Source: DASWNP01 sp036399175
GTDB taxonomy: Bacteria; Acidobacteriota; Blastocatellia; Pyrinomonadales; Pyrinomonadaceae
Direction: 5' to 3'
NCBI GenBank assembly: GCA_036399175.1
Contig: DASWNP010000052.1
Location: forward strand, 1-64,000
Length of the DNA stretch: 64,000 nucleotides
The notes under the pieces were generated by a model. That model did not search any database, was not told where the DNA came from, and worked only from the letters and a program-made list of their open reading frames with translations. Made by a program: the position numbers and the translations under genes. Below are positions 7,404-16,190 of this stretch, in pieces. Within the stretch, counting starts at the first letter, position 1. Each line of letters opens with the position of its first letter.

Positions 7404-9038
7404 TTATGTCCGCTTGTAGTCGAACTGCGCTTGAGTCGGCTTGCCGTAGTTGGTGAGCGCGCCGTGTTCGCCGACGGCGTTGGGGCGCTGGAAAATCCAG
7501 TTCTGCCAGGCCGTGAGGCGTCCGTAGATTTTGGTGTCGAGCGTCTCAGGCCCGGCGAAGCGAAGCGATGCTTCCATGCCGGTCAGGGCGTCGGGCGAGA
7601 GCGAGGTGCGCTCTTCGATGGCGACGCGAATCTCGTCCTCCCAGTCGAGGTCGTCGGGCGCGAAGGTGACGAGCCCGGCTTCTTCGGCTGATTCGGTGTC
7701 GAATGTTCCGTCGTGGTCTAAAACTTCATCAACCTGTTCGGGGTTGGAGAGGAAGCGCGATTGCAGGCGCGTCAGGCCGTTGCTCATCGGGAGCGCGCCT
7801 TTGTTCAATTCACCGGTGGCGATCTCGACCTCGGCCTCCGGGTCGTTGAGCATGTAGGTGCGGTCGGCGGAGAGCGCAAGCTCAAGGAGATTACCCGCGA
7901 AGCAACTGCCGGGCTCGACGAGGGCGAAGAAGCTCTTGGCCGTCAGGTCGAGGCGTCGGAGCACTCGCGCCATGTGGAGGATAATCTCGCGGACGAGCCA
8001 GTGCTCTCTGTTTGCGTTTAGAGTTTCATCGACGGACAGGACATCTTCGATGCGGCCTTCCGTGCGCAGGCAGACGAGGCCGGTCTCCAGCTCGTTGACG
8101 CGCAGGTGAAGCAGCGCATCATCCAGCTCGCGGTAAGCCTGAAGCGGCCAGTAGGCGTCGCCCAGGCGTTCTATCTCTTCGACGCTCGAAGGCATCGAGC
8201 CCGGCTCGGGAGCGCGAACGGTCAGGTCTGCATAACGACCCTCGCGGTGCAGACGGACGGTCACGTACTTGTACTCGCGCCCGTAGTCTGTCGCTTCGAC
8301 CTGAAGCGGGTTTAGCTTGATGCCCTTTGCAGCCTTCTTCCCGTCGGCAGCCTCGACGAGCTTGCGCAGGCGCGCGCTGACCTCTTCCTGAAATTTGCTG
8401 GTCGGGAAGTATTCGTCTATCAGCCCCCACTCTTTGGCGCGCTTTCCCTTGAGCCCTTCGGCCAGAGTGGAGAAAACATCGGCTCGGTCGCGCCGAACCC
8501 TTCTCTTATCGACGAGGCGCGTCAAGCCTCCCGTGCCGGGAAGCACTCCGAGCAACGGAACTTCTGGAAGCGAGACGGCGGAGTTGCCGTCGTCCACCAG
8601 ATAGATTTCGTCGCACGCGATGGCTAGCTCGTAGCCGCCGCCCGAAGCCGTGCCGTTCAGGGCGGCGACGTACCTCTGCCCCGAATGAGCCGAGGCGTCC
8701 TCGATGGCGCAGCGCGTCTCGTTCGTGAACTTGCAGAAGTTGACCTTGAAGGCGTGCGAGGAAGTGCCGAGCATGTAGATGTTCGCGCCCGCGCAGAAGA
8801 TTCGCGGCTTGAGGCTCGTGACGACCACGACCCTCACTTCCGGGTGCTCGAATCTCAGGCGCTGCACGGCGTCGGCCAGCTCGATGTCAACGCCGAGGTC
8901 GTAGGAGTTGAGCTTGAGCTTGTAGCCGTCGGCGAGAGTGGCGTCTTCCTGCACGTCCATCGAGAGCGTGGCGACCGCGCCCTCTACCTGTAGCTTCCAG
9001 TGCTTATACTGTTCCGGCGATGTCTCGAAGTTAATCAT
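7404..9038 (-). CDS. boxC: 2,3-epoxybenzoyl-CoA dihydrolase (benzoyl-CoA-dihydrodiol lyase) BoxC
   Basis: A 544-aa enzyme that opens the ring of 2,3-epoxybenzoyl-CoA hydrolytically, releasing formate and 3,4-dehydroadipyl-CoA semialdehyde. The crotonase-type half is recognisable, with the oxyanion loops KPRIFCAGANIYMLG (near 79-93) and LNGTASGGGYELA (near 129-141) and then SLPEVPLLGVLPGTGGLTRL. A second partial crotonase-like half follows. Length agrees with characterised BoxC (about 550 aa). It is the first gene after the promoter/operator at 9123-9177, with a leader of about 100 nt. Confidence 0.95.
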   Translation of the reverse strand: MINFETSPEQYKHWKLQVEGAVATLSMDVQEDATLADGYKLKLNSYDLGVDIELADAVQRLRFEHPEVRVVVVTSLKPRIFCAGANIYMLGTSSHAFKVNFCKFTNETRCAIEDASAHSGQRYVAALNGTASGGGYELAIACDEIYLVDDGNSAVSLPEVPLLGVLPGTGGLTRLVDKRRVRRDRADVFSTLAEGLKGKRAKEWGLIDEYFPTSKFQEEVSARLRKLVEAADGKKAAKGIKLNPLQVEATDYGREYKYVTVRLHREGRYADLTVRAPEPGSMPSSVEEIERLGDAYWPLQAYRELDDALLHLRVNELETGLVCLRTEGRIEDVLSVDETLNANREHWLVREIILHMARVLRRLDLTAKSFFALVEPGSCFAGNLLELALSADRTYMLNDPEAEVEIATGELNKGALPMSNGLTRLQSRFLSNPEQVDEVLDHDGTFDTESAEEAGLVTFAPDDLDWEDEIRVAIEERTSLSPDALTGMEASLRFAGPETLDTKIYGRLTAWQNWIFQRPNAVGEHGALTNYGKPTQAQFDYKRT

Positions 9039-9122
9039 TAAAAAACTGAACCCCAGCTAAAATTGAACGAAGCAAGTCTCAAATCTTCCGCAACGTCAGC
9101 CGGTAAAAATCCCGGCAGTTGG

Positions 9123-9146
9123 TTTTTCGAACGCTCGTTCGAAAAA
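9123..9146. promoter_or_regulatory. PaaR/TetR-type operator upstream of boxC
   Basis: Arms TTTTTCGAACG (9123-9133) and CGTTCGAAAAA (9136-9146) are perfectly complementary around a CT spacer. The inner 14 bp, CGAACGCTCGTTCG, fits the pattern CNAACGNNCGTTNG that I recall for the phenylacetyl-CoA-responsive repressor PaaR of Thermus. It begins 2 nt downstream of a minus-strand -10 box, so it covers the expected transcription start. Confidence 0.75.
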
Positions 9147-9148
9147 GG

Positions 9149-9177
9149 ATGATAACGATTTACTCGTCGTCGGTCAA
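9149..9177 (-). promoter_or_regulatory. Predicted sigma70-type promoter of the box cluster
   Basis: On the minus strand TTGACC (9177-9172) is followed after exactly 17 bp by TATCAT (9154-9149). The expected start near 9142 lies inside the palindrome at 9123-9146, an arrangement typical of repression by steric block. Confidence 0.65.
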
Positions 9178-9237
9178 GCCGCGAGCGCGGGCGCTTGGGC
9201 AAGCTTGCCGAAGCGTCTGCGAGAAGCCGCCGAAGCA

Positions 9238-9251
9238 GTCCCGAAAGGGAC
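9238..9251. repeat. GTCCC-GAAA-GGGAC tetraloop hairpin
   Basis: A 5-bp stem with a GNRA-type loop, identical over 14 bp to 31776-31789. The surrounding 9180-9340 holds no convincing gene. A second small inverted repeat (CTGTTT/AAACAG) follows at about 9261-9275. Confidence 0.4.
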
Positions 9252-9340
9252 ATCAAACGCGCTGTTTCGCAAACAGCTTCTCAGATAAAGCCGGGCGTCC
9301 ATTTGAGACGCTCGGCGCGCGCCGCCCTCGGAAGCGACGC

Positions 9341-9370
9341 TTGACAGGCGAGGCTCGCCGCGCGTAGGGT
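9341..9370 (+). promoter_or_regulatory. Predicted selC promoter
   Basis: A perfect -35 TTGACA (9341-9346), an 18-bp spacer and TAGGGT (9365-9370) lie 30 bp before the tRNA-Sec gene. Confidence 0.5.
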
Positions 9371-9399
9371 CTTCAGGCGTTTGGGTCTTGACACCGGAG

Positions 9400-9498
9400 G
9401 GAGGCGCATCTGTTCTGGTGAACGGCGCGGTCTTCAAAACCGTCAGTGAGCCTGTGAGAGCAGGCTCAGGTGGGTTCGATTCCCACACGCCTCCGCCA
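9400..9498 (+). tRNA. selC: Selenocysteine tRNA (anticodon UCA)
   Basis: This 99-nt gene shows every tRNA-Sec hallmark. The acceptor GGAGGCG pairs with CGCCTCC, an eighth position is C-A, and CCA is encoded (9496-9498). The D stem has 6 bp (CTGTTC/GAACGG) with a 4-nt TGGT loop. The anticodon loop CTTCAAA reads UGA. The long variable arm has an 8-bp stem, TGAGCCTG/CAGGCTCA. The T loop is TTCGATT. With selB at 53629 it shows the organism decodes UGA as selenocysteine. selA and selD are not in the window. Confidence 0.97.
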
Positions 9499-9502
9499 AA
9501 AA

Positions 9503-9594
9503 AGTTAGTAAGCAGAAAGCAGTAAGCGGTAAGCAGAGCGCGAAACTTACCAACTGCTTTCCACTGCTCACTGCTTACAGCTCACTGCTCACTT
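9503..9594. repeat. Heptamer hairpin element (AAGCAGT/AAGCGGT words) before dprA
   Basis: The left arm (9505-9535) is built of AAGCAGA, AAGCAGT and AAGCGGT. The right arm (about 9550-9593) carries inverted units (ACTGCTC, ACTGCTT, CTCACTG). The core is short (AGCGCGAAACTTACCA). The right arm ends 3-5 nt before the dprA ATG, leaving no Shine-Dalgarno. Confidence 0.85.
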
Positions 9595-9595
9595 T

Positions 9596-10732
9596 ATGAG
9601 AGATTGGATTGCGCTCAACATGACGCCGGGCGTGGGGCCGCGAGCGGCGGCGAAGCTTCTGGAGCGCTTCGGCTCGGCGGAGGCCGTCTACGGAGCGTTG
9701 AGGGCAGAGCTGGAGCGGCTCAGGCTTCGACCCGAAGCGATTGAGAGCATCATGCTGCGCGACCGCCACGAGGAGGCGGCCAGAGAGCTTGAGCGCCTAC
9801 GCGGCCTGGCGCGCGCCGACGTGCTCATCCTCGACGACGGCACGTACCCCGCGCTGCTGCGCGAGATTCCCGACCCGCCGATTACTCTCTACGTGCAGGG
9901 CGATTGGGAAGCTTGCCTGGAAGCGCCGACGGTGGCGATGGTCGGCTCGCGTCGCTCTTCGACCTACGGGCAGAACGTGGCGCTCGCGCTGGCGCGCGAA
10001 CTCGCCGGGCGCGGCGTGACGATTGTTTCGGGTCTGGCGCGCGGCATCGACGCTTCGGCTCATCGCGGCGCGCTCGAAGCCGGAGGCCGCACGGTGGCCG
10101 TTCTGGGCACGGGGATAGACGACGTTTACCCGCGAGACCATCGACGCCTCGCCGAAGAGATTCTTGAGAAGGGCGGCGCGCTCGTCTCGCAGTTTCCTTT
10201 GGGGACGCCGCCCGTTGCGGAAAACTTTCCTTACCGCAATCGCATCATTAGCGGTCTGAGTTTGGGGGTCGTCGTGGTCGAGGCGGCGGAGAATAGCGGC
10301 TCTTTGATTACGGCGCGCCTCGCGATGGAGCAGAACAGGGAAGTCTTCGCCGTGCCGGGCAATATCACTTCGCGCAACTCTTTCGGGACGAACTACCTGA
10401 TTAAGAGCGCGGGCGCGAAACTCGTCCAGCAATGGCAGGACGTAGCGGCGGAGATGCCGCCCGAGATAGCCGCCCGCCTCCTGCCGCCGGAGACGAAGAA
10501 GAAGGAGAAGACCGAAGGCGACGGCGCTTTGAGCGCGAGCGCGCCCGCAGACCTCTCCGAGAGCGAGCGCGCCGTCTTCAACCGCTTATCGACCGACGAG
10601 CCCGCGCACATCGACGCGCTCGCCGAAACTTGCGGCCTCGCGCTGACCGAGTTGACGAGCGCGCTCTTCGCGCTGGAAATGCGAGAACTCGTCCGGCAAC
10701 TGCCCGGAAAATGTTTCGTGAGAAAACTGTGA
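9596..10732 (+). CDS. dprA: DNA-processing protein DprA (Smf)
   Basis: A 378-aa protein that loads RecA on incoming single-stranded DNA during natural transformation. The N-terminal helix-hairpin-helix/SAM-like part is at 1-80 (TPGVGPRAAAKLLERFGS). The Rossmann-like DprA core follows, with VGSRRSSTYGQ, SGLARGIDASAHRGAL, GTGIDDVYPRDH and AENSGSLITARLA. The C-terminal winged helix is at about 315-378. It is complete and next to topA, a common neighbour. The start ATG directly follows a repeat arm. Confidence 0.95.
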   Translation: MRDWIALNMTPGVGPRAAAKLLERFGSAEAVYGALRAELERLRLRPEAIESIMLRDRHEEAARELERLRGLARADVLILDDGTYPALLREIPDPPITLYVQGDWEACLEAPTVAMVGSRRSSTYGQNVALALARELAGRGVTIVSGLARGIDASAHRGALEAGGRTVAVLGTGIDDVYPRDHRRLAEEILEKGGALVSQFPLGTPPVAENFPYRNRIISGLSLGVVVVEAAENSGSLITARLAMEQNREVFAVPGNITSRNSFGTNYLIKSAGAKLVQQWQDVAAEMPPEIAARLLPPETKKKEKTEGDGALSASAPADLSESERAVFNRLSTDEPAHIDALAETCGLALTELTSALFALEMRELVRQLPGKCFVRKL

Positions 10733-10740
10733 AAGACAGT

Positions 10741-10957
10741 CAGAAAGCAGTGACAGGTGACGAGGGACGAGAGACGAGTGACAAGATGAAAGCTTCGCTC
10801 TCGTTACTGCCTGCGTTTCTTTTGAGTTCGACGGCGAGCCGGAAGGCTCTGGATTGCATCTAAATTGGGGTTTAAAAAGGAGTGAAAAGTAGCAAGCGAC
10901 AGGCGGCGCGGCCGACGAGTTTTTAACTCGTCACTCGTCACCTGTCGCTCGTCACTG
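10741..10957. repeat. Split heptamer element between dprA and topA (GACGAGT word)
   Basis: The left arm (10745-10785) has GTGACAGGTGACGAGGGACG and related units; the right arm (10925-10957) has ACTCGTCACTCGTCACCTGT and CGCTCGTCACTG. Read as reverse complement the right arm matches the left. About 140 bp separates them, starting with AAGATGAAAGCTTCGCTCTC, a core-like sequence, and ending with a second GCGACAGGCGGC unit. No gene is seen in the gap. Confidence 0.75.
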
Positions 10958-10965
10958 AATTTAAA

Positions 10966-13569
10966 ATGGCGAAGAATTTAGTAGTCGTCGAGTCGCCCGC
11001 GAAGGCCAAGACCATCGGTAAGTATCTGGGGCCGGACTATCGCGTGATGGCGTCGCTCGGCCATATCAAGGATTTGCCGTCGAAGGGTTTGGGCGTCGAT
11101 GTCGAGCACGATTTCGAGCCGACCTACGAGGTCATCCCCGACACGAAGAAGAGAAATAATAAGAAGACGGTTTCTGAGTTGAAGAAGGCTGCGAAAGAGG
11201 CCGAGGCCATCTATCTGGCCGCCGACCCCGACCGCGAAGGCGAAGCCATCTGCCAGCACCTGGCCGAAGAGATTGTCCCGAAGCGTCCGCGCACGCCATC
11301 GTTTCGCGTGATGTTCAACGAGATTACGAAGCGCGCCGTGCAGGAGGCTTTCAAAGAGCCGAAGCAGATTGACCAGAACCTCGTCGATGCGCAGCAGGCG
11401 CGGCGTGTGCTCGACCGGCTGGTCGGCTACAAGGTCTCGCCTCTGCTATGCCGGACGGTGGGTGGGCGTCTGAGCGCGGGGCGCGTGCAGTCGGTGGCGC
11501 TCAGGATGGTGGTCGAGCGCGAGCGTGAGATAGAGAAGTTCGTCAAGACAGAATACTGGACTATCAACGCCAACCTCTCCGCCAAGCTTCCGCCCGCCTT
11601 CGACGCGCGCCTTCTGAAAATCGGCGAGCAGACGGTGAAAACCGGCGGCTTCGATCAGGACATCCGTAAGAACGAAATCCTCATCGGCAACGAGGCGCAG
11701 GCGAAAGAGATTGTCGAAGAGGCCGAGCAGCAGAGCTACCGTGTCGCGGAGGTCTCGACCAAAGAGCGCAAGCGCAACCCCGTGCCGCCCTTCATCACGT
11801 CGAAGCTGCAACAGGAGGCTTCGCGCAAGCTCGGCTTCGCGGTGAAGAAGACGATGCAGCTCGCGCAGAAGCTCTACGAGGGCGTCGAGCTTGGGGCGGA
11901 AGGCTCAATCGGTCTCATCACCTACATGCGAACCGATTCGACGCGCGTCTCGGAGGCCGCGCTTCAAGAGGTGCGCGACCTCATCACCACGCAGTACGGC
12001 CAGCGTTACCTGCCCGAGAAGGCTATTCACTATCGCTCGAAGAAGGGCGCGCAGGACGCGCACGAAGCCATCCGCCCGACCGACGCGACGCGCACGCCCG
12101 AAGCCCTCGCACGCTTCCTCAACAAGGAAGAATTGAAGCTCTATCGTCTCATCTGGCAGCGCTTCGTCGCTTCGCAGATGATGCCAGCCGTCTTCGACCA
12201 GACGACTATCGACATCGAGGCCGGTCGTTTTCTCTTCCGCGCGACGGGCTCGGTCTTGAAGTTCGACGGCTTCCTGCGCGTCTACGAAGAGGGGCACGAC
12301 GAGAAATCCGAAGATGATGAAGAGGCCGCGCGCAAGCTCCCGCCGGTCGAGCGCGGCGAAGAGCTTCGACTCAACGCAGTCGCGCCGGAACAGCATTTCA
12401 CAGAGCCGCCGCCGCGCTACACCGAAGCGACGCTCGTCAAGGCTCTCGAAGAGAAGGGCATCGGTCGGCCTTCGACCTACGCGGCCATTATGACGACGAT
12501 TCTCGACCGCGAGTACGTCGAGAAACACGAAGGACGTTTTCATCCGACCGCCCTCGGCACGACCGTCAACGACCTGCTCGTCGCCAGCTTCGACGATCTC
12601 TTCAACGAGTCTTACACGGCGCGCATGGAAGAGGAGCTGGACGAAATCGAAGAGGGCAAGCTCAAGTGGACGAAGGCGCTGCACGAGTTCTACGAAAAAT
12701 TCGCGCGCGATTTGAAGGTCGCCGAGACCGAGATGAAGAAGAAGAAGGTCGAGGCCATCCCCACCGACGAGAAGTGCGACAACTGCGGCTCGACGATGGT
12801 TATTAAGTTCGGACGCTTCGGACAATTCCTCGCCTGCTCGAACTATCCCGAATGTCGCACGACGCGCGAGATTGCCAAACCCGGCTCAAGCGCGGGCGCA
12901 AACGCCGTCGAAGATGGAGCGACGGGTGCGCCCTTCAAAACTGGCGGTGCGACGAGCGGCGCGGGCGAAGCTGCCGCCGCGTCGGGCACTGAGGCCGAAG
13001 AGGAATGCGATTTGTGCGGCAAGCCGATGGCTCTCAAGCGCGGGCGCTTCGGACAGTTTCTCGGCTGCACGGGCTACCCCGACTGCCGCAACATTCGCAA
13101 GATAAACAAGAGCGGCACGGTCGCACCCGCGCCCATCCCGCTCGACGAGAACTGTCCCGTTGACGGCGCGCAACTCGTTCGTCGTCACGGTCGTTTCGGC
13201 GAGTTCGTCTCCTGCGCAAACTATCCGACCTGTAAGTACATCAAGCGCGAGACGACCGGCATCGCCTGCCCGCGCGCCGGCTGCAAGGGCGAAATCGTCG
13301 TCAAGAAATCGAAGCGCGGCAAAATCTTCTACGGCTGCTCGGAGTATCCGAAGTGCGACGTGGTCTACTGGGACAAGCCCACGCCACAGTCCTGCCCGCA
13401 ATGCAACGCGCCCTTCCTGCTTGAGAAGACGACCAAGAAGGGCACGACGCGCTACTGCGCCCGCGAAGAGTGCGGCTTCAGAGCCGAGCCGAGCGAGGAT
13501 GCTCCCACCGGAGCGCAACCCGCCAACGTCTCCGGCGGCAAAGACCGAGGCCGCCAGCTCGCGCGCTAG
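10966..13569 (+). CDS. topA: DNA topoisomerase I
   Basis: An 867-aa type IA topoisomerase that relaxes negative supercoils. The TOPRIM domain starts at VVESPAKAKTIGKYLG, and the acidic triad region DPDREGEAI is near residue 88. The catalytic tyrosine lies in TYMRTDSTRVS (near 320), and GIGRPSTYA is also present. The C-terminal third has about five Cys-rich zinc-ribbon repeats from residue 604, including CDNCGSTMV, CDLCGKPMA and CPVDGAQ; not every one keeps all four Cys. The length is typical. The ATG follows a repeat arm with no Shine-Dalgarno. Confidence 0.97.
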   Translation: MAKNLVVVESPAKAKTIGKYLGPDYRVMASLGHIKDLPSKGLGVDVEHDFEPTYEVIPDTKKRNNKKTVSELKKAAKEAEAIYLAADPDREGEAICQHLAEEIVPKRPRTPSFRVMFNEITKRAVQEAFKEPKQIDQNLVDAQQARRVLDRLVGYKVSPLLCRTVGGRLSAGRVQSVALRMVVEREREIEKFVKTEYWTINANLSAKLPPAFDARLLKIGEQTVKTGGFDQDIRKNEILIGNEAQAKEIVEEAEQQSYRVAEVSTKERKRNPVPPFITSKLQQEASRKLGFAVKKTMQLAQKLYEGVELGAEGSIGLITYMRTDSTRVSEAALQEVRDLITTQYGQRYLPEKAIHYRSKKGAQDAHEAIRPTDATRTPEALARFLNKEELKLYRLIWQRFVASQMMPAVFDQTTIDIEAGRFLFRATGSVLKFDGFLRVYEEGHDEKSEDDEEAARKLPPVERGEELRLNAVAPEQHFTEPPPRYTEATLVKALEEKGIGRPSTYAAIMTTILDREYVEKHEGRFHPTALGTTVNDLLVASFDDLFNESYTARMEEELDEIEEGKLKWTKALHEFYEKFARDLKVAETEMKKKKVEAIPTDEKCDNCGSTMVIKFGRFGQFLACSNYPECRTTREIAKPGSSAGANAVEDGATGAPFKTGGATSGAGEAAAASGTEAEEECDLCGKPMALKRGRFGQFLGCTGYPDCRNIRKINKSGTVAPAPIPLDENCPVDGAQLVRRHGRFGEFVSCANYPTCKYIKRETTGIACPRAGCKGEIVVKKSKRGKIFYGCSEYPKCDVVYWDKPTPQSCPQCNAPFLLEKTTKKGTTRYCAREECGFRAEPSEDAPTGAQPANVSGGKDRGRQLAR

Positions 13570-13651
13570 CTTCGAGGATGCTGTTTCGTATCTATCGTTC
13601 TTCGGTTAAACTCGTCTCGTCAGCAATCCGCTTCGGAGGCTTAAGCGAAAG

Positions 13652-14053
13652 ATGACATTCCAAGAGATGGAAAAAACGATGCAGTTCATCCTTGAGCAGC
13701 AGGCTATATTTGCAGCCAATCAGGAACAGGTCGGCGAGAGGGTGACACGCCTTGAGAAGAGTATGGCTGACATGATGGAAGCGCAAACTCGCCTTGAAAC
13801 TAATATGTCTGAGTTGGTGTTAGTGCAAGTAGACGTCAGCGAGAGAGTTTCCACGCTTGAGACGAATACGGACGAGCTACAGAGAAGCATGGCCGAGATG
13901 GCGCGAACACAGGCTCATATGAATGAAGTGGTCGCCGCGATGTTTGAGACACACAGGCATACGGAAGCGAAGCTCGATGCATTTATCGGCGTCTTGGAGA
14001 GGTATATCAGTGAAGACAGAAACGGCAGGTCGAACGGCGGCGGTAGAGGCTGA
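13652..14053 (+). CDS. Small coiled-coil protein, paralog of the gene at 63354
   Basis: A 133-aa hydrophilic protein, almost entirely heptad-repeat coiled coil (RVTRLEKSMADMMEAQTRL, RVSTLETNTDELQRSMAEM). The N terminus MTFQEMEKTMQFILEQQ and C terminus ERYISEDRNGRSNGGG match the 91-aa protein at 63354 (MNFIIERQ and ERYISEGRNG). No signal peptide or membrane segment. Function unknown. The paired ends with a variable-length coil in between suggest a family that evolves by changing the number of heptads. The ATG follows GCGAAAG. Confidence 0.7.
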   Translation: MTFQEMEKTMQFILEQQAIFAANQEQVGERVTRLEKSMADMMEAQTRLETNMSELVLVQVDVSERVSTLETNTDELQRSMAEMARTQAHMNEVVAAMFETHRHTEAKLDAFIGVLERYISEDRNGRSNGGGRG

Positions 14054-14139
14054 CGAAAGCTTGCGAGCTGATTGAGACGTTGGAATAAGTGAGTTTGGAT
14101 TTGCGGGGTTCAGATTTTCTTGCGAGAGGTTAGAAAACA

Positions 14140-14195
14140 GAGCGGAGGCCAGGGCGCTAAAGGTCGCTCGGCCTCCGTTTGATTTTTCGGATTTT
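14140..14195 (+). terminator. Rho-independent terminator after the coiled-coil gene
   Basis: CGGAGGCC (14143-14150) pairs with GGCCTCCG (14170-14177), with GGGCG/CGCTC partly pairing inside, followed by TTTGATTTTT. The 240 bp between the coiled-coil gene and the peptidase holds nothing else recognised. Confidence 0.7.
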
Positions 14196-14347
14196 CGTTC
14201 GCGCATTTGGATGGCTCGCTCGTCGGGTCGATGGGCTGAAACTTTCGCGCATCGAATGAAGTATATTGATTTCGTCACAAACAATTTCCCGGCTTGCTTG
14301 TAACGAGACGGACTTTCCAGCTTTCAAATTCAGGAGACTTTAGCGTG

Positions 14348-16084
14348 ATGTTACGCCGCCTTGCAGCCATCGGGCTGCTTCTCTTTTATCTGCTCTGTCC
14401 GACGCTCGCGCTCGCGCAGCAGCCGAGGCCGACGCCGAGCCCTTCTTCGACGCAGGCCGCGACGCAGCCGACGCCGACTCCGGTCGCAGACCCCGTCGAG
14501 CGCATCAAGGACGAAGGCTTGAATCGCTCGCAGGTGATGCAGACGATCGCTTACCTGACGAACGTCATCGGGCCGCGTCTGACCGGCTCGCCCGCGATGA
14601 AGCGCGCGAACAACTGGACGCGCGACAAGCTGACGGAGTGGGGCTTGGAGAACGCGCACCTCGAAGCGTGGGGGCCGTTCGGTCGCGGCTGGACGCTCCG
14701 GCGTTTCTCGGCTGAGGTCGTCGAGCCGCAGGCGTTTCCTCTGCTGGCTTATCCGAGAGCGTGGTCGCCCGGCACCGACGGGCTGCTCACGGCTGAGGTC
14801 GTGCGCGTCGAGGCGAACACGGAGGAGGAGTTGCAAAAGTACAGGGGGAAACTGAAAGGGGCGATTGTGCTCGTCGGGACTGAGCGAGAGCTGAGGGCGA
14901 GGTTCGAGCCGACGGCGACGCGCCTGTCGGAGAAGGAGCTGCTTGAGCTGGCGAACGCGCCCGACCCCGCGACCGTGCCGCGCCGAGCGCCTTCGCCGCC
15001 GACGCCCGAACAGATTGCCGCCGCGCGATTCAACGACCGGCGCACGCAGTTCTATTACGACGAAGGCGTCGCTCTCTTTGTCACGCCGAGCGGCGGGGGC
15101 GACGGCGGCATGTTGCAGTTCGTTCAATCGGCGAGCGTCAATCAGCCTTTCGATACGCCGCCGGACAAAGCCGTCCGCCCGTGGCACGCGAACGCGCCGC
15201 GCATCATCCCGCAGATGGGCGTCTCTTACGACCACTTCAACCGCCTCGTCCGCCTGCTCAAAGCGGGCGAGCGCGTGCGCATGGCCGTCCAAATCGCCGC
15301 CGATTTCAACGACGACGACCCGATGGGCTACAACACCATCGCAGAGATTCCCGGCACAGACCTGAAGGACGAAGTCGTCATGCTCGGCGCGCATCTCGAC
15401 TCGTGGCACACGGCGACGGGCGCGACCGACAACGCCGCCGGAGTCGGCATCATGATGGAGGCCGTGCGTATCATTAAGGCTCTGAAATTGCAGCCGCGCC
15501 GCACGATTCGCATTGCTCTCTGGAGCGGCGAAGAGCAGGGCTTGCTCGGCTCGCGCGCTTACGTCAGGGAACACTTCGGGCCTGTGGCAGGCAGCAGCGT
15601 AGGCGCGGCCGTGCGTTCCGGCGTGGGCGCGAGCGCCGTGCCGCCGGGCGCGAGCGTGCAAACGCAGAGCTTCAAACCGGAGTATGAGAAGTTCAACGTC
15701 TACTTCAATGCCGATAGCGGCACGGGCGCGGTGCGCGGCATCTACCTGCAAGGCAACGAAGCCCTGCGCCCGATTTTCCGCCAGTGGCTTCAGCCCTTCC
15801 GCGACTTTAAGATTGGCGACAAGGACATGAGCGCCAAGACCCTCACCATCTCGAACGCGGGCGGCTCGGATTTTCTCTCCTTCGATTCGGTCGGCCTCGT
15901 CGGTCTCGATTTTCTACAGGACGACATCGAGTACGGCAGGCGCACATGGCACTCCAACCAGGACACATACGACCGCATACTGGCCGACGACGTGCGGCAG
16001 GCCGCGACGGTCGTCGCCGCCTTCATCTACAACGCCGCGATGACCGACCAGAAGCTGCCGCGCAAGCCTACGCCGAGAAGTTGA
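14348..16084 (+). CDS. Secreted M28 family zinc metallopeptidase
   Basis: A 578-aa exported aminopeptidase-like protein. A signal peptide (MLRRLAAIGLLLFYLLCPT...ALAQQ, about 1-23) is followed by a Pro/Thr-rich linker. A PA-type insert lies around residues 150-300. The M28 zinc ligands are GAHLDSW, GATDNAAG, the catalytic EEQGLLGS, FNADSG, and His in TWHSNQDTYDR. The start at 14348 has AGGAGA 9-11 nt upstream; a longer frame from 14294 would spoil the signal peptide. It faces the DUF4394 gene, with a 30-bp palindrome in between. Confidence 0.9.
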   Translation: MLRRLAAIGLLLFYLLCPTLALAQQPRPTPSPSSTQAATQPTPTPVADPVERIKDEGLNRSQVMQTIAYLTNVIGPRLTGSPAMKRANNWTRDKLTEWGLENAHLEAWGPFGRGWTLRRFSAEVVEPQAFPLLAYPRAWSPGTDGLLTAEVVRVEANTEEELQKYRGKLKGAIVLVGTERELRARFEPTATRLSEKELLELANAPDPATVPRRAPSPPTPEQIAAARFNDRRTQFYYDEGVALFVTPSGGGDGGMLQFVQSASVNQPFDTPPDKAVRPWHANAPRIIPQMGVSYDHFNRLVRLLKAGERVRMAVQIAADFNDDDPMGYNTIAEIPGTDLKDEVVMLGAHLDSWHTATGATDNAAGVGIMMEAVRIIKALKLQPRRTIRIALWSGEEQGLLGSRAYVREHFGPVAGSSVGAAVRSGVGASAVPPGASVQTQSFKPEYEKFNVYFNADSGTGAVRGIYLQGNEALRPIFRQWLQPFRDFKIGDKDMSAKTLTISNAGGSDFLSFDSVGLVGLDFLQDDIEYGRRTWHSNQDTYDRILADDVRQAATVVAAFIYNAAMTDQKLPRKPTPRS

Positions 16085-16124
16085 AGAGCGAGGCTTTCAT
16101 CCGCATCAAACCCTCTAGGCAAGC

Positions 16125-16154
16125 GAAGAGCCCATCCGCGCGGATGGGCTCTTC
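16125..16154. terminator. Bidirectional terminator, 30-bp perfect palindrome
   Basis: GAAGAGCCCATCCG (16125-16138) and CGGATGGGCTCTTC (16141-16154) are complementary around CG. It lies between two convergent genes, and a T-rich run follows (CATGTTTCTT). Confidence 0.75.
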
Positions 16155-16190
16155 ATGTTTCTTGAAGTGGATGCTGAACCGAGCGTCCGT

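Noticed and set aside
9174..9488. Minus-strand ORF of 104 aa
   Set aside because: It overlaps the tRNA-Sec gene and has shadow-like Arg/Ala-rich composition.
14351..15751. 466-aa minus-strand ORF
   Set aside because: Antisense shadow of the M28 peptidase, dominated by Arg and Ala. The sense strand has the full zinc-site motifs.
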